Assembly: GCA_017542245.1 (NCBI GenBank)
Contig: JAFXXN010000158.1
Location: forward strand, 1 to 64,000
Direction of reading: 5' to 3'
Source of the DNA: Lachnospiraceae bacterium
Lineage (GTDB): Bacteria; Bacillota; Clostridia; Lachnospirales; Lachnospiraceae
Length of the DNA: 64,000 nt
Part shown: one piece after another, positions 1 to 7,844 of the stretch
How the letters are laid out: each line of letters starts with the position of its first letter
Position numbering within the stretch: position 1 is the stretch's first letter
The notes under the pieces: generated by a model
The model's database searches: none
The model's input: the letters and a program-made list of their open reading frames with translations, nothing else
Told to the model about the DNA's origin: nothing
Position numbers and translations under genes: made by a program

Positions 1-2
1 AA

Positions 3-923
3 TTCTACATTATCTATTCCACTATAATCAATAGTATCTACATTATCAACAGATTTAGTAGAATATCCACTGGTAAAATCATGTATATCATTATAAGTAA
101 AATAAAAAAATGAATTATTAAAATGGAAATTATTAAAATATGCTTGAGTATATGTTTTTATTTCAATTAATTTTTTGTTATTTGAAAAAATACTTTGTCC
201 ATTACTCGCATAAAAATCGTATTTAGCACCTACGAGTTGAAGAAAATTATCTTTTTTAACAAGAGCCATAAAAGGATAAGGATTATTCCAAGGTGACCAG
301 ACACTTTTTTTTCGATCTTTTCTATTTTGTAATTTAAAATCATAAATTTCTTTTATATCATTACCAAATTTATATTTAGTATCTAGACTAAGAGTTTTAT
401 CTTTAAGCCTTAATACATAACTTTCACCGTTCATAAGATAAAAAACAAGAAAAGGTTCCTCCCTATGATAAAAACATTTTAAATCAAACTTAGGATTTGT
501 TATCCAAGTATTATTATACTCAGCTGTCTGTGAAATTGAATTTGTGGCAGGAAATTGATATGGATTTACACTACCTCTCGGACATACTATAGGATGTTTT
601 GTTTCACAATCTACCCAGCCATAAAAACTTTCAACTGATTCAAAATTTACTTCACCATAGAAAATACCACAGTTATTAGTACAATCTGACCAAAATTGAG
701 TATATGTATTTTTATGAGTGATATGTCCATTGCTATCCCTTTTTATTTCTTTTTCTAATTTATTAGTTGATTTATACCAAGATTTTCTTTCGTCAATTGT
801 ATATTTATAAGATTTTTCACCTGTCCCTGGTAATAAGTCGTTAACTGAAGTTGCAAAATTCCAATTTGGTAATACGGAAATATAACTTCTTAATAAGATA
901 AGAAATAAAATTGACCAAAATAA
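3..923 (-). CDS. Partial AT-rich open frame, unknown protein
   Basis: This minus-strand frame has no stop for about 307 codons: the upstream stop is at 924-926 and the frame runs off the left edge. The product is not recognised. Its composition looks like a real protein, with several Cys and aromatic residues (for example the segments WVDCETKHPIVCPRG and SDCTNNCGIFYGE) and many Asn, Lys and Tyr. No ATG with a ribosome binding site lies near its upstream end, so it appears truncated at both ends. From about 886 to 923 it overlaps the plus-strand coiled-coil frame, so real coding probably starts left of 886. Two sampled 60-base lines of this 1.4-kb region are 20-23% G+C, far below the rest. An AT-rich eukaryote, a giant virus or a phage are possible sources. 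Function is not inferred. Confidence 0.4.
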
Positions 924-1464
924 TCAAGTTATTAATGAAATTAAAAATGAAAAAAATATTAATAATGATTTAATTAATGAATTAAGAAATAAAGAATCAG
1001 ATTTAATGCAAGCTCAACAAGAATTATGTAAAGCAAATGATACTATATGTAATCTTGAAAGTGAATTAAATGATTTAAATTGTGATCATAATAGGAATAA
1101 AGATGAAATTGCATGTTTGAATAATAATTTATTAAAAGAAACTTCTTTAAAAAATCAAGTAGAAAGTAATAATAAAAAACTGGCAGATATGATAAATGAT
1201 CGTGAAAATAAAATAAATAAATTAACAAATGAAAATGATATATTAAAGGATGGAAACATTAATTTAAATAGTAATATTAATGACTTAAATAAACAAATTG
1301 AATTATATAAAAAGCATATTTTAGTCATAACTGAACAAAATGACACATTATCACAAGAATTAGAAGCTATTTTGAATAGAGATGCCCAACTTTTATACAC
1401 TTGTCGTCTCCCCTCGTATGAGGGGAGCGGATTGAAATTATTGTTCATTAAAGTCTTGAGGTGA
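886..1464 (+). CDS. Truncated coiled-coil protein fragment
   Basis: The plus-strand frame opens right after a stop at 883-885. It encodes a long heptad-like run rich in Asn, Lys, Glu, Leu and Ile (for example LNDLNCDHNRNKDEIACLNN and KINKLTNENDILKDGNINLN), typical of a coiled coil. The first ATG is at 1006 and has no ribosome binding site, while the coiled coil already begins upstream of it, so the N terminus is missing. The last residues read through the first CRISPR repeat (1406-1438), so the authentic sequence must end at or before about 1,400. This is a gene piece without its own start or end. It shares the extreme AT richness of the minus-strand frame to its left and probably came in with it. 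No function can be given. Confidence 0.4.
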   Translation, partial: LLNKIRNKIDQNNQVINEIKNEKNINNDLINELRNKESDLMQAQQELCKANDTICNLESELNDLNCDHNRNKDEIACLNNNLLKETSLKNQVESNNKKLADMINDRENKINKLTNENDILKDGNINLNSNINDLNKQIELYKKHILVITEQNDTLSQELEAILNRDAQLLYTCRLPSYEGSGLKLLFIKVLR

Positions 1465-1970
1465 TTTATGAAGTCTCCCCTCGTATGAGGGGAGCGGATT
1501 GAAATCCACATACCACGCTCTGGCATTTCTGCCTTAATCGTCTCCCCTCGTATGAGGGGAGCGGATTGAAATAGTCTGCCGGACATATGCGATCATTGTG
1601 CCGTGTCTCCCCTCGTATGAGGGGAGCGGATTGAAATAATCCTATTGAAAATTACTCAATGGAGGAGAAACGTCTCCCCTCGTATGAGGGGAGCGGATTG
1701 AAATAATTTCTACCGCATTTCTTACTGCCATAAGCAAACGTCTCCCCTCGTATGAGGGGAGCGGATTGAAATCAATGGTAAGGAGCTTAGTGTCTCCATA
1801 ATCAGAGTCTCCCCTCGTATGAGGGGAGCGGATTGAAATCGTTTCCAAGTTATCTGTTCCCTTAAAGTATCGTCTCCCCTCGTATGAGGGGAGCGGATTG
1901 AAATTTTGATCTGATGCAATCCTTGTATTGATATAAAGTCTCCCCTCGTATGAGGGGAGTGGATTAAAAA
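1406..1970 (+). CRISPR. Type I-C-like CRISPR array, 9 repeats, 8 spacers
   Basis: Nine 33-nt repeats start at 1406, 1473, 1540, 1605, 1672, 1740, 1807, 1872 and 1938. Each begins GTCTCCCCTC, contains the stem CTCCCCTC/GAGGGGAG around GTAT, and ends GGATTGAAAT. The eight spacers are 32-35 nt. The hairpin followed by ATTGAAAT is the classic pattern of subtype I-C repeats, in which the last bases form the crRNA 5' handle. The ninth repeat is decayed at three positions (AGC to AGT, TTGA to TTAA, final T to A), marking the trailer end, so transcription should run left to right with the leader on the left. No leader and no cas genes are present here. The bases before the first repeat belong to the AT-rich block, so the leader-proximal part is missing or was replaced. 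Confidence 0.96.
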
Positions 1971-1971
1971 A

Positions 1972-2073
1972 TTCTTTGATAAGGAGACTAGGAAAGAAAT
2001 CAAATGCATAGATAAAAAAATTCATGGAAAAAGGATACCAAAGAGTTTTGTTAAATTCGATAAAATGTGTTAA
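1972..2073 (+). pseudogene. C-terminal remnant of an unrecognised protein
   Basis: Directly after the degenerate last CRISPR repeat an open frame encodes 33 basic residues ending KRIPKSFVKFDKMC and a stop at 2071-2073. It has no start codon or ribosome binding site and no counterpart upstream, because the array intervenes. The basic composition suggests the tail of a nucleic-acid-binding protein, but no family can be named. The rest of the gap to 2157 shows nothing further. Confidence 0.25.
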
Positions 2074-2157
2074 TCTTTATAAAATTGATTTATTTCAAAA
2101 ATTAGATTGGTTACCCAAAAGTGAATATATAAATATGTGTACATATAGCTGGATGCT

Positions 2158-2814
2158 TTATAGTTCATCTAACGTTCGAATAACCTTGACACCATCGATA
2201 ACAGGCAGGGGATCTTCATTTGCATTTCTTACAATAAGTACCGGGATGATTCCGAGATTCATAGCCGGATCGATATCAGATTTTACAGAATCACCAATAA
2301 GCATAACCTCTTCCGGCCTCACACCTGCCATTTCAAATGCTTTTTCAAAAATCAGCCTATTAGGTTTGCAAGCATGGGCAATCTCTGCTGAAACGATTCC
2401 TGCGGGATGTAAATCTTTTATCTTCATTGATTCTTCCAAAAAACAGGTATCATCATTTGAAAGCACATATATGGGCAGCTTACTTCTCTCAAAGAAAGGC
2501 TTTACATCCTCGTATAAGGGAGCATAAATCCATACTTTTTGCCAAGTTTCATGTATATATTCGAAATTACCCTGCAATCCATATTTTTCACGGCAATATT
2601 CCAGTATTCTTGAAACCTTCTCATGATTCTTTATAAAGTTATCTCCAACGCTCTTTGCCTCATACTCCTTTATCTTTCCCCAAACAACCCCCAACACCTC
2701 TGTAGGGTTCTTAAAATTACTGTGAGTCAAAAAATACTTTAATAATTCTCTTGTATAAGGCTCATCCTCTTTTACCATAGTCCCGGTATAATCTAAAAAT
2801 ATCGCTTTAATCAT
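2158..2814 (-). CDS. HAD-superfamily hydrolase
   Basis: A 218-residue haloacid-dehalogenase-type phosphatase, probably acting on a small phosphorylated metabolite in the cytoplasm. Motif I is MIKAIFLDYTGTM, with the nucleophile Asp; the usual second Asp of DxD is replaced by Thr (DYTGT). Motif II is YVLSNDD, the motif III Lys lies in AHACKPNRLIFEKA, and motif IV is LIGDSVKSDIDPA. The start at 2814 is chosen because AGGAG lies 9 nt upstream and the product then begins at motif I; longer in-frame starts add an unlikely tail. It stands alone, facing away from the aldehyde dehydrogenase gene. The substrate cannot be told. The Thr is seen in some phosphonatase-like and P-type ATPase members. Confidence 0.85.
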   Translation of the reverse strand: MIKAIFLDYTGTMVKEDEPYTRELLKYFLTHSNFKNPTEVLGVVWGKIKEYEAKSVGDNFIKNHEKVSRILEYCREKYGLQGNFEYIHETWQKVWIYAPLYEDVKPFFERSKLPIYVLSNDDTCFLEESMKIKDLHPAGIVSAEIAHACKPNRLIFEKAFEMAGVRPEEVMLIGDSVKSDIDPAMNLGIIPVLIVRNANEDPLPVIDGVKVIRTLDEL

Positions 2815-2929
2815 GTGCTTATTTTCTCCTGATTTTTTTGTCATATTTAAAGCTCTTTCGATGCTTAAAATATATTTTAACATATTAATGTATAAAAGTT
2901 AATATGTTTTTGAAAAACCTTTACATAAG

Positions 2930-2958
2930 TTGACTGAATCATGAAAATCTGATAATAT
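2930..2958 (+). promoter_or_regulatory. Sigma-A promoter for the aldehyde dehydrogenase gene
   Basis: A TTGACT -35 box (2930-2935) and a TAATAT -10 box (2953-2958) are separated by exactly 17 bases. The promoter points at the dehydrogenase gene, whose leader carries the palindromic repeat at 2960-3022. Confidence 0.6.
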
Positions 2959-2959
2959 A

Positions 2960-3022
2960 ACAAAATAGATGCGGAGCATCGTTTTGTTACCGAGGAAACG
3001 CAGAAGGCGTTTTCGAGGTGAC
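2960..3022. repeat. Double-hairpin palindromic repeat (family 3)
   Basis: Two neighbouring hairpins: CAAAATAGATGC pairs with GCATCGTTTTG, and ACCGAGGAAACGC pairs with GGCGTTTTCGAGGT. The second hairpin recurs almost identically at 39201-39238. It lies in the 5' leader of the aldehyde dehydrogenase mRNA between promoter and start codon, so it is transcribed. There is no T-run, so it is not a simple terminator. Confidence 0.7.
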
Positions 3023-3102
3023 TTTGACCTATAAATATATTTCATGAATAGTGAAAAATTTTAAGATTTTTTATATGGTTCCAAACCAGAAAGGAATATA
3101 CT

Positions 3103-4521
3103 ATGGAATATACTAAAGATTCAATACATGACATAGTACTTGCACAGAGAAAATTCTTCAGAACGGGGAAAACGCTTGACGTAGAATGGCGCATTAGACA
3201 ATTGATACGATTAAAAGAGGCACTGCTTGCAAACAAGAAGCAATTACAGGATGCCCTTTATGAGGATCTGCGAAAAAGCCCACTGGAAGCATACCTTGTT
3301 GATATAGGTCCTGTTATAGTTGAAATAAATGAAATAATAAAAGGGTTAAAAAAGTGGGCGAAACCTGAAAAGCATTTCAGTGGTTTTATGTGTTTTCCAA
3401 GTACAGAGACCAAAGTTTATAAGATGGCCTATGGGGTGTCTTTAATAATTAGTCCGTTCAATTTCCCTGTTGTATTGACTTTAGGTGTGCTTGCAGCTTC
3501 TATCTGTGGCGGTAATACCGCAGTTATAAAAGCAAGTTCAAAGTCGGCTGCGACTACGGAAACACTTCATAAATTGATAGCTGATACTTTCCCTGAGAAG
3601 TATGCTATCGTCATAGGTGGAGGACATGACATAGCTGACATCTGTCTTGAGGAACGTTTTGACAAGATTTTTTATACCGGCTCACCGCAGGTAGCTAAGC
3701 ATGTTATGGAAAAAGCTTCGCATAATCTTACGTCTGTGGCTTTAGAACTTGGAGGCGAAACAGGAAACTGGGCTATCATAAGGAAAGATGCAAATCTAAA
3801 GGATTCAGCCAGAAAAATAGCGTTTTTCAAGTTGTGTAATGCAGGTCAAATTTGTATCAATATAAATCAGATAGCTGTAGCTGAGGAAGTAGCTGATAAA
3901 TTCCTGGAGGAGCTTAAGAAACAATTTACACGTATGATTGGTAAAGAGCCGGAGAACAATCCCGATTATCCTAAGCTTATCACTTCGAAAGTTTATGAGA
4001 AATGTGAAAAGCTTACAGCTGAATACTCTGACAGAGTGGTATTTGGGGGTAAGGGGAATTCGGAAACCCGATGTTTTTCTCCAACTATTATTTATCCTGT
4101 TGATCCTGGCGATGATATCGTTCAGCATGAGCTGTTTTGCCCGATACTTCCTATTGTTCCGTTTAAGGATGAAGAAGTGGACAGCATTCTTGAGATAATA
4201 GCTGACAGGGAGCACCCTTTGGCAATGTATCTCTTTACTTCGGATATGAAATGGGCTGATAAGGTGATGTCTACGCAGCAATATGGTGGGGGGTGCATAA
4301 ATGAAGTTTGTCTGCATATGATGGTAAAGGGCGTACCGTTTAACGGAACCGGACATTCAGGCATGGGTGCCTATCACGGAGAGTGGGGATTTAGAGAGTT
4401 TACTCATCCTCAAACGGTACTTAAAGGTAAAACTCGCTTCAATCTTCCTTTAAGGGAACATCCATATTCGGGAATTCAGGGCAAAATAAAGATGAAATTG
4501 CTAAAAATGTTTGAAAAGTAG
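3103..4521 (+). CDS. Aldehyde dehydrogenase (class 3-like)
   Basis: A 472-residue NAD(P)-dependent aldehyde dehydrogenase, which oxidises aldehydes to carboxylic acids. The substrate-anchoring stretch IISPFNFPVVLTLG, the catalytic-Glu region ALELGGETGNW and the catalytic Cys region NAGQICININQ are in the expected order. The length and the C-terminal hydrophobic/basic tail (KIKMKLLKMFEK) fit the class 3 (YwdH/ALDH3-like) branch, whose tail can associate with membranes. The family usually has LELGGKSP, so ELGGET is a mild variation. AAAGGAATATACT precedes the start. It is followed after 56 bases by a flavin oxidoreductase, probably co-transcribed, which suggests a shared role in handling reactive carbonyls or enoates. 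Confidence 0.92.
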   Translation: MEYTKDSIHDIVLAQRKFFRTGKTLDVEWRIRQLIRLKEALLANKKQLQDALYEDLRKSPLEAYLVDIGPVIVEINEIIKGLKKWAKPEKHFSGFMCFPSTETKVYKMAYGVSLIISPFNFPVVLTLGVLAASICGGNTAVIKASSKSAATTETLHKLIADTFPEKYAIVIGGGHDIADICLEERFDKIFYTGSPQVAKHVMEKASHNLTSVALELGGETGNWAIIRKDANLKDSARKIAFFKLCNAGQICININQIAVAEEVADKFLEELKKQFTRMIGKEPENNPDYPKLITSKVYEKCEKLTAEYSDRVVFGGKGNSETRCFSPTIIYPVDPGDDIVQHELFCPILPIVPFKDEEVDSILEIIADREHPLAMYLFTSDMKWADKVMSTQQYGGGCINEVCLHMMVKGVPFNGTGHSGMGAYHGEWGFREFTHPQTVLKGKTRFNLPLREHPYSGIQGKIKMKLLKMFEK

Positions 4522-4577
4522 AAAACAGCGAAGTAGAAAATATATATTTTTATAGTAGTGATAATTAGGGGGAAAAC

Positions 4578-5666
4578 ATGGCAAAAGTAAACGATCCGAT
4601 AATAATAAACGGCAAAACCATAAAAAACAGACTTACTATGGCACCTACGGTCAAATTTGACTTTGCAGGAGAAGACGGCCAGCTTACTTTAAGACATTTA
4701 GTACATTATTTGGAAAGGGCTGAAGGCGGTATCGGGCTCATCTGTGTTGAGGCGACAGCTGTAACACCTGAGGGCAGATTTGCCAAAAATCATTTAGGGC
4801 TCTGGGAAGATGCTCAGATAGAAGGCCATAAAAGAATAAATGAATCATGCCATATGAATGATGTCGTAGTGTTGATACAGCTCAATCATACGGGCATTAC
4901 CGGCAATCCCATATTTGGCACACCGATGGGACCTTCCTCCGTACCGACCAGGGATGGAAAAATGTCAAGAGAAATGAGCGTGGACGAAATACATTCAATG
5001 CAGGAAAGCTTTATATCTGCTGCCATCAGAGCTAAAGAGGCGGGATATGATGGCATACAGCTGCATGGATGTCACGGGTATCTTATAAATCAGTTTATAT
5101 CACCTAAAACGAATCTCAGAACCGATAAGTATGGGAAAAACAAAGCTCTATTCGGTAAAGAGATAATAGAGGGAATCAGAAAAGAATGCGGAAAGGACTT
5201 TATAATATCAGTTAGGACTCCCGGGGCAGAGCCCGATGTACAGCATGCAGTTGATGTGGCAAAGGAATATGTGGAGGCAGGCTGTGATTATCTTCAGATT
5301 TCACATGGTATAGACAGTTTTGGAGTAAGGTTGAAGACTGAAGATGAGCCATATAGTGATTTATGTGCGCTTGGCGTGAACTTCCATAAAGTATTTGGAC
5401 AATGCAAAAAGCAGGGGACAGAGGAGCCGGTTCACATTCCAATCTCTTGTGTCGGAGGGCTTCTTACTCCGGAGCGAGTAAGATATATTATAGAGAATGA
5501 TCTGGCAGATACGGTGGATTTGGCCCGTGGAATCCTTGCAGATCCACAGTTTTCGAATGCGATATTAAATGATTCTGCATATATTAAATGCTTCGAATGT
5601 CAGCGATGCCAGTACGGACCTGGTACAGCACACACATGTCCGGCAGAGATGAAACGTAAGAAATAA
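4578..5666 (+). CDS. Old Yellow Enzyme-type NADH:flavin oxidoreductase
   Basis: A 362-residue FMN-binding TIM-barrel oxidoreductase that reduces activated C=C bonds with NAD(P)H. Visible family features are the N-terminal KNRLTMAPT, the active-site block GYDGIQLHGCHGYLINQFIS with its conserved His residues, NLRTDKYG, and the late-barrel SCVGGLLTPERV and DLARGILADPQF. The C terminus carries CFECQRCQYG followed by HTCPAE, the four-Cys cluster that in 2-enoate and 2,4-dienoyl-CoA reductases binds a 4Fe-4S cluster. The FAD/NAD domains that follow in those large enzymes are absent, so this is a short single-barrel member that needs another electron donor or uses NAD(P)H directly. The start has AGGGGGAAAAC upstream. 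Confidence 0.9.
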   Translation: MAKVNDPIIINGKTIKNRLTMAPTVKFDFAGEDGQLTLRHLVHYLERAEGGIGLICVEATAVTPEGRFAKNHLGLWEDAQIEGHKRINESCHMNDVVVLIQLNHTGITGNPIFGTPMGPSSVPTRDGKMSREMSVDEIHSMQESFISAAIRAKEAGYDGIQLHGCHGYLINQFISPKTNLRTDKYGKNKALFGKEIIEGIRKECGKDFIISVRTPGAEPDVQHAVDVAKEYVEAGCDYLQISHGIDSFGVRLKTEDEPYSDLCALGVNFHKVFGQCKKQGTEEPVHIPISCVGGLLTPERVRYIIENDLADTVDLARGILADPQFSNAILNDSAYIKCFECQRCQYGPGTAHTCPAEMKRKK

Positions 5667-5677
5667 TATGGGGATAT

Positions 5678-5688
5678 GGGACGGTTCT
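5678..5688 (+). repeat. Isolated core of the GGGACGGTTCT repeat
   Basis: The 11-base core GGGACGGTTCT of the dispersed hairpin family occurs between the oxidoreductase and response regulator genes, followed by GTG, without clear flanking arms. It is probably a decayed half-element. Confidence 0.4.
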
Positions 5689-5729
5689 GTGTAGTTAAAC
5701 TCTTGATGTGAAAGGAATATATAAAAAAC

Positions 5730-6503
5730 ATGGAGATAGAGAAGGTAAGTGTTTTAATTGTGGATGACGATGATGTGATAGCCCAGTCTACCGCAGAATT
5801 TTTCAATATGTTTGAGGTGAGCACCGCTTATGTGACGAGCTATGATGAGGCAGTTAGCTTTCTGGATACACATTTAGTCTCATTGCTCCTTCTGGACATC
5901 AACCTTGGGGATAAATCCGGATTTGACCTTTGCAGAAAGGTGAGAGAGAACTATGATATGCCAATTCTCTTTATCAGTGCAAGGACAAGTGACGACGATA
6001 TTCTGATAGCTCTGAATATAGGTGGAGATGATTATATCAAGAAGCCTTTTACCTTGAATATTCTTTTGGCGAAAGTTAAAGCGATACTGGCAAGATATGA
6101 AAAAGCCAAAGAAGCAGCTATACTTTCAAACAATATCACAGAGAAAACCGGTAATGTAGGAATACCTGATAACAGAATCGGTTCTGATACTGTAATAAAA
6201 CTTACCCCGTATATAAGCCTGGATACTGCTTCTCATAAACTTAAGGCCGGGAGCGGGCAGATAAGCTTAAAGGCGATGGAATATAAACTTCTTAAATATC
6301 TCATAGATAATTGCGGAAGAGTTGTAACCAAGGATGAATTACTAAGAGATGTCTGGGATGATGAGTTTATCGGTGAAGGTACTCTTGCAGTCCATATAAG
6401 GCACTTAAGAGAAAAAATAGAAAAAGATCCGAAGCAGCCGGAACTGATAAAAACCATATGGGGCGTGGGATATATGGTGGAAGCTTATGAAGAATTACTA
6501 TAA
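5730..6503 (+). CDS. OmpR/VanR-type response regulator
   Basis: A 257-residue two-component response regulator: receiver domain (about 1-125), an unusually long linker (about 125-160) and a winged-helix DNA-binding domain (about 160-255). Acidic pocket residues lie in LIVDDDDVI, the phospho-acceptor is Asp56 in LLLDINLGD, the Thr/Ser switch is in FISARTS, and the conserved Lys is in YIKKPF. The output domain has the pattern LKAMEYKLLKYLI ... LLRDVWDDEF ... TIWGVGYM. It overlaps the following kinase gene by 17 bases, so the two are translationally coupled. It probably controls the MacB-like exporter downstream, as VanR/BceR-type systems often do. A paralogue lies at 23,555. Confidence 0.95.
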   Translation: MEIEKVSVLIVDDDDVIAQSTAEFFNMFEVSTAYVTSYDEAVSFLDTHLVSLLLLDINLGDKSGFDLCRKVRENYDMPILFISARTSDDDILIALNIGGDDYIKKPFTLNILLAKVKAILARYEKAKEAAILSNNITEKTGNVGIPDNRIGSDTVIKLTPYISLDTASHKLKAGSGQISLKAMEYKLLKYLIDNCGRVVTKDELLRDVWDDEFIGEGTLAVHIRHLREKIEKDPKQPELIKTIWGVGYMVEAYEELL

Positions 6504-7788
6504 AATTGTCATTGTAATCGCTATCCTATATTTCCTAGCTGTATTAGTTCTTGGATTTTATGTCAGCAGGGAAGACAGCTCTGATTCTGTGAGAGGCAGA
6601 GATATCACTATATTGAATGATATTTCAATGAATGCCGGGGAATATTGGAATAATCTTGAAAAACTTAAAGAAAAAGATTATAACGCTGACTATGTTATAT
6701 TGAATACAGAAAATGCTGTATTGTTTTCATCGATAAATAACCAAAAGAGTGATGAAGTATATTCTGTTCAATCGGCTATAAAAAAAGGATATCCCTATGC
6801 GTATGTCATTATAAACAATACTGTAAGAGGCAGCGTAATCCTATTGGAAGACGGCTTGGGAAGGCTTCATAGCTTAAGAAACGGTATGATACTGGGTATT
6901 GCAGTGTTTGGAGTTATTCTTGTTTTTATCGCCTGTATATATGGTAAATATATTGAAAAGAATATTGTAAATCCTTTTGATAATATGAAAGACTTTGCCG
7001 GGCGTATTGCAGAGGGAAAGCTTGATGAAGTCCTGGTAATGGAAAAGAACAATATGTTTGGTACATTTACCGAGAGTTTTGATATCATGAGGGAGGAACT
7101 GAATGCTTCAAGGAAGAGGGAAGTAGAGCTCCAAAGACGGGAAAGAGAACTTGTGGCATCATTAAGTCATGATTTAAAGACTCCGATAACCGGGATTAAG
7201 GTAACGACTGAACTGTTAAAAGCAAAAGTTTCTGCCGGGAAAACAGATGGGATGGATGAAAAACTCGATAATATATATAAGAAAGCAGAGCAGATAGATG
7301 TTCTGGTTAGCGATCTGTTCTCATCCACATTGGAAGACCTCGGTGAATTTAAAGTAAGCTGTTCTGATGAAAAGGCGTCTGTACTCGGAGATATAGTGGC
7401 GAAATATGATGACAAATCTAAAGTTGCAGCCACTGAAATTCCGAATGTTCTTATACGTATTGATACAAAACGTATGAGCCAGGTTATAGGCAACATTATA
7501 TCAAACTCATATAAATACGCAGGAACAAAGATTGATGTTTCCTATAGGATAGAGGAGGAATTCCTTGAGATGACTATAAGGGATTATGGACCGGGGGTGC
7601 CTGAAGAAGAATTAAGCCTTATAGCAAATAAATTCTACCGTGGAAAGCAATGGGCAAACAGTAAAGAGGAAGGAAGCGGATTAGGACTGTATATAGCTAA
7701 GATGCTTATGGAAAAGATGGACGGAGAACTTCTTCCGGAGAGTAAAGGGGACGGATTAAGCATCACGCTTCTTATTCCGTTAAGTTAG
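6487..7788 (+). CDS. Membrane sensor histidine kinase
   Basis: A 433-residue sensor kinase, partner of the preceding regulator. It has an N-terminal membrane helix (about 5-24), an extracellular sensor of about 110 residues, a second helix (about 136-156) and a HAMP segment (about 160-210, ending FGTFTESFDIMREEL). The HisKA domain carries His228 in LSHDLKTPITG, the N box is IIGNIISNSYKYAG, G1 is IRDYGPGVPEEE and G2 is GSGLGLYIAK. Its HAMP exit sequence is nearly the same as in the second kinase (24,319), so the two systems arose by duplication. The sensor domain is not similar enough to any family to name a ligand. An antimicrobial peptide or cell-envelope signal is plausible from context only. 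Confidence 0.95.
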   Translation: MKNYYKIVIVIAILYFLAVLVLGFYVSREDSSDSVRGRDITILNDISMNAGEYWNNLEKLKEKDYNADYVILNTENAVLFSSINNQKSDEVYSVQSAIKKGYPYAYVIINNTVRGSVILLEDGLGRLHSLRNGMILGIAVFGVILVFIACIYGKYIEKNIVNPFDNMKDFAGRIAEGKLDEVLVMEKNNMFGTFTESFDIMREELNASRKREVELQRRERELVASLSHDLKTPITGIKVTTELLKAKVSAGKTDGMDEKLDNIYKKAEQIDVLVSDLFSSTLEDLGEFKVSCSDEKASVLGDIVAKYDDKSKVAATEIPNVLIRIDTKRMSQVIGNIISNSYKYAGTKIDVSYRIEEEFLEMTIRDYGPGVPEEELSLIANKFYRGKQWANSKEEGSGLGLYIAKMLMEKMDGELLPESKGDGLSITLLIPLS

Positions 7789-7844
7789 TATATAACAAAA
7801 TTGAATTTTTAATTTATTACAGAAAATGATTGAAAGGGAAATGT

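Noticed and set aside
1155-2025. Minus-strand open frames rich in NPLPSYEGR and IRSPHTRGD repeats
   Set aside because: These are translations of the CRISPR repeats; the periodic peptides follow the 33-nt repeat and spacer length.
2024-2527. Plus-strand frame of 167 codons opposite the HAD gene
   Set aside because: It is the complement of a well-supported phosphatase gene with a clear ribosome binding site and catalytic motifs.
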